Below, piece after piece: positions 1-12,000 of a DNA stretch of 14,775 nucleotides. The translations under genes were made by a program, and so were the position numbers. The notes under the pieces were generated by a model. The model was not told the DNA's origin. It saw only the letters and a list, made by a program, of their open reading frames with translations, and ran no database searches. The stretch's first letter is position 1. The number at the start of each line of letters is the position of its first letter. The DNA is from Phoronis ovalis (Eukaryota > Phoronida > Phoronidae), in assembly GCA_028565635.1 (NCBI GenBank), contig JAOXYB010030609.1:1-14775 (forward strand). The letters run 5' to 3'.

Positions 1-2848
1 AAGCAGAATTCACAAAAAAAGAAAATATCAATATTTTTTGCAAGTTACAATATGTTAACGGTTCTCGCCACGTTAAGAACAAACTATATCTAATTTGTTT
101 CACTTCGTGACTAAATTTTTCTAATAAATTATAATTGTTTCATAAAATGCAAAAAATTGTACAATTTCCTGTCTTGACTTCCTATCCTTATGTAATTATA
201 CCTCTGTAATTGATTAAATCTGCAATTGTTTTCCTCCCAAGTTTGAATGTATGCAATACAAACGTATCAGTTAAGTGTCTTCTTCCTGAATCAACCACTT
301 TGTCAAGGAAAAGTTATTCAGATGTCATTATACCTTCAGTTACTTTATATAAGAGGTACACAAAAATATTCACAACAGGACATCTTAATTAATCCAAAGA
401 ATGTTTTCCAAAATTCCCTACTTTTATTGGCTAGTGCTAAATCTTACATCTATAAAGTCTAAACATTGCAGGAATTAAGACATTTTGGATCATACATCAA
501 CTGGTGGTATCTTACAACACTGTATTCTCTTCCTGAGCGTTCACTCTGCAGGTTTATATCCAACAGAAGCACCCAATGAGGATACTTTTTTATGGCTTTA
601 TGTAGCACACCAACAAATTTTTTTACATGTTTCATGCTTAGATAAAGCATTTGGTAATGTAGCTTGGAAGGCCATCTCTGTTCCCCACTCACCAGCAAGC
701 TGAATTTTTTTTAATTTACCAGCCAGCTAAAAATGCGGGGGGAACTCTATCTGTCAACTGAATTTTGCAAAAAAGTTGTTGTTTTATTGGGTTTCGTGCT
801 TAAATGAATCATTTAGTGGTGTTAATGTGGAGAATCAGATCTGTTCGCCATTACCAGCTGGATGAACTCTTTAAGGTTTGCCATAGCCAGTCAGACTCGT
901 TTGGGGAACAGATATTATGGGGAACAGGCTCGGTGGGTGCTTCCTATCCAAGCTGTATATAGCACAAAAATTTGAGATTGAGTATTTATAGTAGCTCAAA
1001 GAACCCAGCTCTGGGTATAACTGCATGGAATAATCTGTAAAGTTTGTATAATAGTAAACTTCAAAGTCTGATATTTGAATAGCTTTTCCCAGGTAACATT
1101 GTTATTAATGCATTCTTTGATCTTGTATGGTGATAATGAAACTTGTTCCCTTTTGCTCAAACTAGTCTAACAGCTTGGTAGGTTCTTTTCTTACTCCAAG
1201 CATGCACTTGCATGATTTATACTGAATTACACTTACTAAATTGCATGTTCATTTTTGAAATAAATTTCATTAATTACTTTTGGGATGCAGTATGTAGCTT
1301 TAATTTGAATAATTAGTTAATTTTTCCGAACAATTCCTATAATCAAAATAATAAATAACTTACCGCAAAGAAGTCTAGTTTAAAAATTGTTGCAAATGTT
1401 GCAATAATTTCAAAGAGATACGTAAGTTTGGATCCTGTATTTGCTAGAATCTTACCTTAATGTGGTTGTCATCAAATAAGTTTTGTTAAAAAATATTTAT
1501 AACAGTATTGACAATTCCGCATGATTTTGCAAGTATAGCATTTGTGGAATAGTGACATGATAGCCAAGCATGAGTGGTAGCTTTTAGCTGTTGAGTGTTT
1601 AGGGCTTTGCATGCCAGAACAAAATTTTCAATACTTTAATTAGCTGATATTTTAGAAAGGAATGTACTTTTAATAAATTATCATACTTTTTGTGCTGTAA
1701 GACAAATATATCAGATACACATTCCAGCTTTGTATTGCTGAACAGATATATGCAGATGTTAATTTTTTTGAATAAAACAGTTAATTGAAAAGTGTACATT
1801 TAAGCTTTCATATTCCTGGTAGCAATTAGATGATGTTATTACTAAATGATTATGCTTGTAAATACAATGTTGCATGAGCTGTTGATGGAATGACCATACA
1901 AATGTGAAATGTAAAACGTTGTGTATGATACTAGTACTCTTGTCTCTGAAACAAATTATTTCACCGTGTACAATTTTCTCACTTACTCACTTAAGCTAAC
2001 ACGGAACCACGGTATATGCTACGTAAGTAACTCAACTGTTATTACTTCACAGTGTGTTTCACCTATTCATCTAAGTGTGCAGTTTGTGGAAACATTTCTG
2101 TAATAATATAGTTTCGTGTGGTGCACGTCACGTTTTTCTCTCAGAATCTTTAATTATAGTTAATGCTATACTTTTATAGAATATATTTTCTTACACAAAG
2201 TAAGCAATAACTATTATGTGACTGCATTCCTCAGCTTAATTGATGCCCCACTGTAAAATGACTTAATTATAACATAATGAAACTGCTTTAATCTATATAA
2301 AAAACATGCGAAGATGGAAATATTTTTTCAGACTATATTTAGATACTGTAAATAATTACATAAAAGAATATGACAGTATGCTTGCATATTGTTTTTGTTG
2401 TTTTACAAGGAATCTTTTGTAGAGAATGGTATGTCAGTGTCATTAGTAAAGACTGAACATAAAATCTGAAAATGATTGGATTATAAATATTATAAGATAT
2501 TAAGACATTTAGAAACCGTCAAAAGTGTCGAAAAATTTTATGAGAGCTGTGCTTGTTACTTTATTAATAGCAACTGTACTATTAGTTTATTATTGGCATA
2601 ATAAAATTAATAATTATAATTAATATCACAAAATTTGTGTAATCATATTAAAAAAACAGTATCAAATAACATAAACTAAAGGAAATGATACTTTGGAGTA
2701 AACTCGATCATTACATTACATACTGAGACCATAAAAAAATTATAACACTTTTTATTTTTCTTCTTTGTAATTAACACAGTAAAAAGTGATAATTGAGATG
2801 GGCAGTTTTGAATATGCCCCTGGAACTGACTTTGTTATGGTTTTCTAG
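1..2848 (+). other. intron upstream of the first visible exon (partial)
   Basis: This 2.85 kb stretch is AT-rich, with homopolymer runs and stop codons in all frames. No stretch resembles LNS1, EGF1 or the missing first part of LNS2; in particular there is no W-H-x-V strand motif like those of the other LNS domains. Its right boundary is the acceptor TTTTCTAG at 2841-2848. That junction corresponds to vertebrate alternative splice site 2 in LNS2, so short cassette exons could hide here, but I could not identify one. The region 480-700 is less AT-rich and is open on both strands for about 70-80 codons, without recognisable similarity. Confidence 0.75.
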
Positions 2849-3004
2849 GTGATTATTGAAGTAGATGAGTATTCAGAATCGGGAACTACAGTAGGGACAT
2901 TTACTATGCTATCCAGTGATATTTTATATCTTGGAGGCAGTGCTAATACAGCACAGTTAGCTGGTTCCAGGATCAGAAGTAATTTTAGAGGATGCATGAA
3001 AAGA
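2849..3004 (+). CDS. nrxn: neurexin exon: C-terminal part of LNS2
   Basis: This 52-codon exon, phase 0 at both ends, starts after TTTTCTAG and ends at donor GTAAGT. It encodes [12 protein letters not shown], then [14 protein letters not shown], and near its end NFRGCMKR. It aligns with the end of neurexin LNS2, whose mammalian version has TMLGSDDFFYVGG and FMGCLKE. The Met of the TML motif corresponds to a residue whose backbone carbonyl contributes to the LNS2 Ca2+ site in mammals. The Cys of GCMKR is the first half of the C-terminal LNS2 disulfide; its partner lies in the next exon. The 5' junction falls where vertebrates have splice site 2. Confidence 0.93.
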
Positions 3005-6000
3005 GTAAGTGTGATGTAATTGAATTTCAACATGTATTATATATACTTAAGGCAGTCTCAATGCATTTGCACATTGATTTTGATTATAAAATTAATTAGG
3101 AGTGTAGATTTGCAACATAGTGCAAGATAATGGTAAAGAATATCACATGATATTTCCATTTCTCAACCATTAAAGTATAATAAGTGTATATGTAGATAAT
3201 CAATGTACTCGGTGTAACTCTTGGGTTTTATATTAAATCTATATTTGTGTACAAAAATGTATTTTTGGTTAAAAAACAAAATTGCCTGGCAATGATTTCT
3301 TTATTTGTCTATAAATTTAAAGCTTTCTTTTAGGTGAAATTTAGAGCTGACACGATCAATTTAGACATTGTAAAAATGGCTAGAGATGATCATGAATTCA
3401 TTAGCAGACATGGAAGTATTGTACTTGACAAATGTGCAGATATTCTTCAATCTCAACCTGTTACATTCACAACTCCTGAATCTTATATACGCTTACCAAA
3501 ATGGGATGCTCAAAATTTCGGAACAATTGCATTCACATTCCAAACTAATGAACCAAATGGATTAATTCTCTATAACAATGGACTTGGGACTCTGTCAGAT
3601 GTTTTTGCTTTAGAACTATTAGATGGACATTTATTTATGATTCTTGATTTGGGATCTGGAGCTGTTAAAATCAAAGCTGCTGGTAATATTCTTAGTGATG
3701 GTTTGCCACATGCAGTGTCACTTGATCATCGTGGAAGAACAGGAACAATAATTGTTGACAGTGCACGAACTAACTATAGAACAAAAGGCAGTAGTGGCCG
3801 ATTAGATTTGGGTGATATGCTATATGTTGGAGGGATTAGCCAAAGTCATTCCATGCATATGCTACCGAAAGAACTATGGTCGGCCATGTTAGGCTTTGGT
3901 TATGTAGGATGCATGGAAGATTTGACAATAAATTCGATAAGAATTGATTTAGCAAGAATTGCAAGGGAACAAGGTGCAAGTGTTGCTGAATATTGTCGCA
4001 GCATGGAAGCTCAGTGTCAACAAAAACCTTGTATGCATGGTGGAAAGTGTAAAGAAGGCTGGAACAGAAATGTATGTGAATGCACTTCAACTGGATATAT
4101 CGGACTGGCATGTGACCAAGGTAAATGTGAACAATAAACTTTTATTGTACTATCTTGTCGACAAAATGTAGCTAGATACACACAGCATTTGATTGTATGA
4201 ATTATGCGTATTTGTAACTGAAGAAGAAATATTTTACTTACTTATAGTAAGTTTTTCTCTTACAGCTGCAACCACAGTAAGCTTTGATGGAAAACAGTAT
4301 GTACAAGTGGATTTGCCTCAGGAATCCAGAACTGAAGCAGAAGATATCTCCATTCGTTTCAAAACAGAATATCCTGATGGACTGCTTTTTGCTATGGTAT
4401 CTGACACCACAACTGATAAGATGGAACTACAATTAAAAGGTGGCACAGTGAGATTGGATGTGAATCTGGGAAGTGGTACTAAGGTATGCATTTTATCTTT
4501 ATAACTTGCCTTTTACTTGTATGTTGAAACTTAATTAATCAACAGTATGTTAGCAGTCTTTAAAAATTGGATAACTGGAAATGTTTAACTGCACAAATTT
4601 TCTATTAAGATATACCCATTTCAGCAATTTTTATTTTGCAATGTTAGCTGCTACTGTATATTTTCTAAAATGTAGTGCTTCTTTTAGTCATTGCAAGAAG
4701 GTATCAACTTGAACAATAAGGAATGGCATACAGTGAAGATTCGAAGGCGTGCCCAAAGGCTGCATCTTTCAGTAGATGGTAAACCTTGGATTAAAGGTAT
4801 ATTTTATACACAACATATATTTTATATCATTTTGCTTCGTTTTCTAAAGCTACTGTTCTGCATACTTATAAAAAAAATAAACTCATGTTAATTATCAGTT
4901 TTTGATAATTAAGGTATGATCATAAGTTAAGAATATGAAGGCAATCTAGTCTTTTTCACTGGGCATTTAATTCAAGCTTATTATGGCTAAGAAAAGCTCC
5001 TTGACAAACCTGGTTCTAATCCTATAACCATATAGTTCTTGTTTTATAGCAGTTAGATATCAAAGAATGTTTGCCTCCAATATCTAGCGTTTGCTTTATA
5101 GATATATGTATAGAACGTTAAAAAACATTGCAAAAAAGCAGTTTCATGGTATTGTCATATCACTTTTTGGGATTTGTACATTTTTCAAGATAAAAAGGTT
5201 TTGCTTATGCAATATTTTTTGATAATATTATTAACTGACTGCAAGCAAAAAAGATTTGCAACAGATGTAAGAAAATGCAGTAGCTTTACATCTTTATGCA
5301 GTGAAAATTTCCATTGCGGTAGTTAAAGTTTATGTTGTACATTTGAAAGAATCATATAATAATTATTTAATTTGAAAGCACCATATCATATGTAATGCAT
5401 CTGTCAGTTGGTAAATTTCAAACAACTTGCTAATTTGATAAATTCATATATCACATACAGATATAAGAAATTAAGCACATGTAAATATCATTCAGTGTCA
5501 TTTGTTATATTCAATATGTCTTCATACATATTAGTTTCTTGCATGCTGTAATTTACATGGCATTATTACAATCAAAGTCTTAAACAGAATGAATGGAATT
5601 TTATTCCGTGACACAGCACTTAAATCTTCATCAGTAACTTTTTTCACCACTTGATATCCTGCTTGCTAATAATTTGTTCTAGCACTGCAACTAAAAGCTA
5701 AGAATTTAAAAGGCTGATACCAGCTAGGTCATAAATTTTCCAGCTGAAATGTTGAGAGTTCGGTAGTTGAATAAAATCTTTGTATTGTCTTTTCTATTGG
5801 TAAAGTGTCCTATTTTATTCCCATTATAACAGGAAAAGTGTCTAGTCATTCACCAGTTTTATTGGTCCAACGTGTTGTGGTGGGTTCCCATCGTACTTTG
5901 TCCCCTGATACCGGTAATTGTTTGGAACAATTGTCATTGTGTGCAGTGTATAGGCATGTAGCGTGTAATGGGATGCACTGTAGTTGCATGATTTGCTGTT

Positions 6001-9000
6001 AATTTACAACAGCCGTATCCTTTCAAATTGCTAACATGCTGTTTGGAGCAGTTTTTGTTAAACATTTGTTTGGATGCAACTTGGTTGTAGAAGTTAACAC
6101 GACTGTTTGCACTGGTGTGTATCACTTTTGCTTCACGCTTTATTTTGAGTAAATTTCAAATCGTTCGAAGAAAGTGTACACTTGTTTTTCGCTTTCTGTT
6201 GAGACATCAAACTAAGGTTGTTGCAGAAATATCAATACTGCATGTAGAAAATGTTTTGTGGAAATTCATGCATGATAAGTATATTATTTCAATAAATTGT
6301 ACTTGCACTGTAAAGTGTAGCACTGCACACTCATTGGCATTTATTTAAAGCATGCTTGTAAGCACATTTTGCATCTAGGTAATATTAGAAACAATTGTGA
6401 TTATATACAGACTATTGTTATGTATGATTCTAATATGACTGTTTGACAAAGAGGGATGGTTGAAACTGCTGTGAAGAATATAGTGTCTTAGATGAAACAA
6501 ATATTTTCATTTTAGTACCTTTTTTTATAAATTAATGCACATGCAACCAACTGTTATGAAAATAATACGTAATTTGCATTAATTTTAAGGAGATTTAAAT
6601 GTTTTTTTGTAGTTATTGAAAAAAAAATTCCACCTTTTAGCGCATATAAAAATATTACACAATGTGAATAATAGTGGATTGTTATTCTTTTTTTGCTTAT
6701 TTTAAAGTTTAGTCATTTGTTAACTTTTAACTTATTATTAAATTAAATGTAAAAGTATGAACAGTAAAATAATTTTTCTGTTTTGAACTGTGAATGTATT
6801 AACATAAACAGTTATAAAGAAGCACTTAATTCCCATGTAGATCTTTAGTCTTATCATAGTTCACTATCTTGATTCTAACATATGGTTGCTATACAAATGT
6901 AATGTTGTCATGATTAATACCAATTTATGGAATACTATTGTTAAATTTCATATATTTCAGAAATTGCCCAAGGAGATTCTTATGTATTGGAATTCAAGAC
7001 TATCGATGCTGGTGGAATGCAAAATGATGAAGGAACCACACCTTCTAATTTCATCGGCTTAATGCAACAATTTAATTTTAACAAAAATCACTTTTTTGAA
7101 ATGGCAAAATCTGGTGAAGTGGAAAACATTGATGTAACTGCAAAGTTTGATAATGAAGAATTACCTGTACTTTCCCCTACAACTTTTAGATCTCGTCGTG
7201 CATACATAACATTACCAACTTTAACTGTTTATTCCACATTTACTTTATTTTTTCAACTTCGAACAGTCGATCCGAATGGATTGATTTTGTATAACGGAGG
7301 AAAAGGACATGATTATTTTGCATTAGAACTTGTTGATGGTTACATTAATTATATTTTCAATGTTGGGGATGGTTCGCGTTTATTGCGATCAGACAATCCT
7401 GATAAATTAAATGATAACCAATGGCATACAATTGTAGTTTTACGACCAACTCTTAGTCAGCATATGCTGAAAGTTGATAAAGTCACCACGATGTATGAAA
7501 TGAAATCAGATTCAAACTCTGTACATTTTGATTTGCAAGGGCCATTATATACAGGAGGGGTGCCTAAACCTATGTATTATGCCTTGCCAAGTCTACTTGT
7601 TTCGCAAAATGGCTTTCAAGGATGTTTGTCATCATTGGAACTAAATGGGAAAGTGGCAGACATTTTGAATCTTGGAAATTTCCCTGATGTCAGCAAAAAT
7701 ATGGTTGTAGAGGGTTGTGATGGTGAGTTGTAGTTGTGAGTTATTATTTTCATTTTTGTCCGGAAGAAGGTTGGGTATGTCTTCTTGGATGTTTGTGGGT
7801 CCTTCAATCGCTGTGTTTGCAATGTCCACCCAGTGATGTAACCTATAGATTTCATAAAAAATCAATGACAGGCTCACTGAATTTATATAATGCATATGAA
7901 TCACACAGTGCAGGTAATGACTAAGATTTTTATTTTTCAGCTCAACAAACACAATGTCAAGAATTTACCTGTCAGAATATGGGTGTATGTATTCAACAGT
8001 GGGATAGTTTCACATGTGATTGTGATATGACATCATTTAGTGGTAAACACTGCAATGAAGGTATGAAAACTTTTACTTTAATAAACTATATGCATGCACT
8101 TGGTGGCGCCACCAGTCTCAGACCCAAACGATCCCAGCATGTCACATTCTGTGAATAAACAATGACATAGTTCTGCATGTGCTCATACGACTCATTCACA
8201 AAACTCATGCGGAGCCAAAACCAAAAATGTTCTTATGATCTTTGATCTAAGAAATACCCTCCTTTTTGTGATATATCAATACATAAACAACTAGTACTTG
8301 TTAATATTTTTTTAATTTTGTTAAATTTTCATTGGTTAAAGCTTTTCTAAAGTCAGATTTAAAATAACAAGTCTTGTATATAAAGGATGCCGGTATTGAA
8401 AGGGTCTGACTGTAGTGCCATTAAGTGCATGCAAATAGTCTATTGATAATACTAGTAATTTGTTGATGTGTATGGTTGACATGCTGAAATGTGTACAGTA
8501 ACTTTTGTGTTAAAATTTTGTTTTAATTGAACTGATTATATATACTTGGCTTGTAAAATTATAGTGGGGGAAACAAGTGTCTGATAAATGGTTACATACT
8601 TCTTAAATCATCGGAGCATGATCAGTCACCTACTAAGGGAATTCATACCTGTGAACATAAACTTACATGTACCATGACTACAATTGTTATTCTATAATTT
8701 TCTATTTTTTTTTCATTGTGTCAATGTGCTGTCAAGTAATATGAGAAAAAACCTGAAAATTCATATTCAAGGTCCATCTAAGGGAAAAGTATCTTTATCT
8801 CTATGATACAGAATCTTATAATTACTTCTGAACCAGTTCCTGGACTTGTTGTTTATAGGTGTGAATGCCCCTTGTGGATACCTCATCACAGTCACTCAGA
8901 TGATTCATAAAGTAAGGTAACATTTATTGGATGCTCATGCTTCATTGACTATAATGCATTAGCAGGTAATAATTAGCAGTTGTTAACGAACTGATGCATT

Positions 9001-12000
9001 TATTATTTTGCCTTTGCTTGTATTCACAGAAAGTGTTGCATACAGCTTTCCGCAAGAAACAGCAAGTTTAATCACATTTGCCTATCCTGAATATTCGAGT
9101 CCAGATTCTAAACAAGATCAACTGGCACTGGGATTTATTACTGATCAACCTGATGCTGTACTGGTTAGAATAGAAAGTGCTGATTCAGCTGACTATATTG
9201 AAATGGAATTGGTGAGATATATAACATAGACAGACAAGCATTTGCAAGTCGTACGTTGTTGGCTAAAAAAAATACAAAACTACAGTTGATATCCTATTCA
9301 AGTGCTTACAAAATCAGTTACACTGCATAAATCATATTAATGAATATTATAACCACTTATTAAAATAAGGCATGTGGTGTTTAGATATAAAAATTGAATT
9401 TAAAACATGAAATTATGAAATAAAATGCTCTTTTTATATAATTAGAGGTCTTGAGTTATTTAAATTCATTGGTGCCATTTTTCTGCAGGTTAACGGTAAT
9501 ATCTTTGTTGTGTACAATATGGGTACAATGGATCATCCTATTGGTGAATTGTTTGAAGTTGTTAATGATGGTAACTACCACGTCGTAAAGTTTACACGCT
9601 CTGGTCCTAACTCAACCATCCAGGTGGATGGCTTGGGTGTTCAGACAAAAAATCCTGAAGGTATGTTTTCAACTTTTGTTTGGAGCTATGCTAGCACGCT
9701 TATGTGTAAAATACTGTTAGTATTGACTGTTTAAAGTAGGTTTTCTTACTTAGATCACATCCCAAATCACCCCAAAGTGTTATTATGCTATATCCATTTA
9801 GCTAGCAATCTAAATTGGATCAGAAAGTTGTGGCTGCTTAGCACACGTATGGTTAGTTTGGAAAAAGTACCTTTTTTTATATGCATACCATATTTTTCCA
9901 AATAGATACCTATCCCTCTGCAAGACACTTACCCTCTAATAATTGCTAAGGCTCTAGGGAACTGAAAGTATGTAGATTTGATAGTTATTATATACCTTCT
10001 TCTAAATACCCCTTTCCAAAAAATTTTTTAAAATAAATAAACCCCAATGGTCTATTTGGAAGTATATGATTGTTACTAAAATTTACTTACATATGATTAC
10101 TACTATGTCATGATTGCAAAGTTATAAAAATAATAACAATATTCTACATGTATTACATAATGTCCAGCTTTAGAAAAGAACTCTTTCCATACCAAATTAC
10201 ATTACTGCATGTGTACCCATATATTCCATGAGTGTTATTCCCAGTTTTTAAGCTTGAAGAGCTGGCATAAACAATTACATATGCTATGCTAAACATGGTG
10301 TTCCTGCTTTTAATAGTTTTCAGCATAGCAGTATAAAAAGCTTATAGATACATTTACTTACCCAATTTGTTATGGCACATTCTAAATAAAATAATCATTT
10401 ACTGTATGTATCTTGTTGCAAATTCCATTCCAGTTTTTTAAATTGCAATTTTACCCTTTACCAGAGCGCATACTGGAATTTCTTCATATAAGTGGTGGTA
10501 TATATAATAAAGTTCTCCCTTCCTTGATTTCCTGTATTAACCACGTGGTAAAACACTTTACTTTTAATTTCTAGTTTGTTCTGTTTTGCAAAAACTTGTA
10601 AAGGACATTTTTATGTAAGACTATACCTCTTAAAATATAAATCTCCAAGAGACTTAACATCTGCCCCTCGTGTGAATTACAACATATGTCTGCCCCTACA
10701 ATATACATAAAAATTACGCAATTTCCTCACAAATGTTCCCTTGTGAAGTAATCTTTATACGTGAAGTGTTTTGCCACAAAATATTTTGTCACCTTGGTGT
10801 TTACCCTATGTTTGTCGTATAATTATTTTAGTTTACTCGTGGCTAATAGGTGATGACTCAGGTAATTTTATTTGAAAGAGCTTTCACCGTCATTTAAATA
10901 TACACGTAATTTTATTTGACTGTCTTGTAACCTGGTGTGGATTATAATACACATTCCTGCTTTGTGGTGCAGCAAAAAGAAATACCAATGCTTTTTTGAC
11001 TTGTAAATGCATGATATTTACCTATAGATTTTTATGTATCATTTTTCTCTTTACATTTCTATATCAAATAGTGTTTGAATATCAGGATGCAACTATACAT
11101 TAAAATTGTGATGATGCAATTGTATATTTCTGCATGAAAATTTTACTATCTACTAATTAAGAGATAGATATTGAAAATGGTGTGTAGTACATTTTACTAA
11201 AAGCATGACACATTTCTTATTCAATTTCAATTATTTTAAATTATTCTTTAAAAATTTATTAGTTTTTGTTGAAAAAGGTTGTATTATTTATAACCTTTGA
11301 GGAAAAAACTAAACATATTTTTTGATTTAATTATTATTACTTCCTGGTCATGAAAGAGAAAAGTCATCCCAACATTAAAATTTTTGTCTCTATTTATCTC
11401 TAAAAAATAGTGGTTTCAACTTTAATTAGTGTACAATTTCGTTACAAATGTAACCTTTATGAAACAGTAAACTTATTTGTTTTAGCTTCAGTAGTTGTGG
11501 AATAATAAATGACAAACGTGTTGCAAAATATTTTTTGACCTCCAGTTCTTTTTCGTAAGCATTGTTAATACCCAAAAGAAGAATATTTCATTTACTATAA
11601 AAGAAATGAAGATAAACAAATTTGTATAACGGATCAGTTTCGTATACTAGTCCCAGCAAAATTTCTCAGAGAAAAATTTGAAATTTTGTAAGAAATTTTT
11701 CCCATAATCCCCACAAATGATATCGTTGATTTTGTGAAATTTTGAACAGAAAATGAAGTTTTAGATCAAAAGCATTCATTTAATCAATGGACAGACTCAC
11801 CGCAGCACCACAGCTATTTACATTCTTTCTCATGCTCAATAGGAAACCTTGCAATGTGTTCGGAGGAGTCTCCGGAACTATTTGTTCTACAAATAGTAGC
11901 ACTGTGTTATAATTGCCTCCCTAAACTACTATGGTATTGCAGTGAGTTAAACTGTTGTTTAATTTTTAAATTTTTTTATTAAAGTAAGTCTGCCATATGG

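Noticed and set aside
539-660. Possible upstream exon after TTCACTCTGCAG at 541-552
   Set aside because: The acceptor is good, but the open frame does not match LNS1, EGF1 or LNS2, and the only nearby donor (GTAATG) gives the wrong phase for the next exon.
459-703. Overlapping open frames on both strands (about 70-80 codons)
   Set aside because: Neither translation shows a domain, signal peptide or neurexin similarity, and neither splices in phase to 2849. Treated as chance in an intron.
3836-4111. 91-codon antisense open frame under LNS3/EGF2
   Set aside because: It is a shadow of the strongly coding + strand, with no domain of its own.
6115-6348. 77-codon open frame in the LNS4 intron
   Set aside because: No recognisable domain, no acceptor in the phase donated by exon 4688-4796 and no similarity to neurexin; probably chance next to the 5833 segment.
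7736-7924. 62-codon open frame in the LNS5-EGF3 intron
   Set aside because: It lies wholly within a clean 218-bp GT-AG intron, in a frame that does not connect to either exon.
8859-8911. Short exon-like segment between TATAG and GTAAGG before LNS6
   Set aside because: At 53 nt (58 with the next donor) it cannot join phase-1 neighbours on both sides, and the peptide has no family match.
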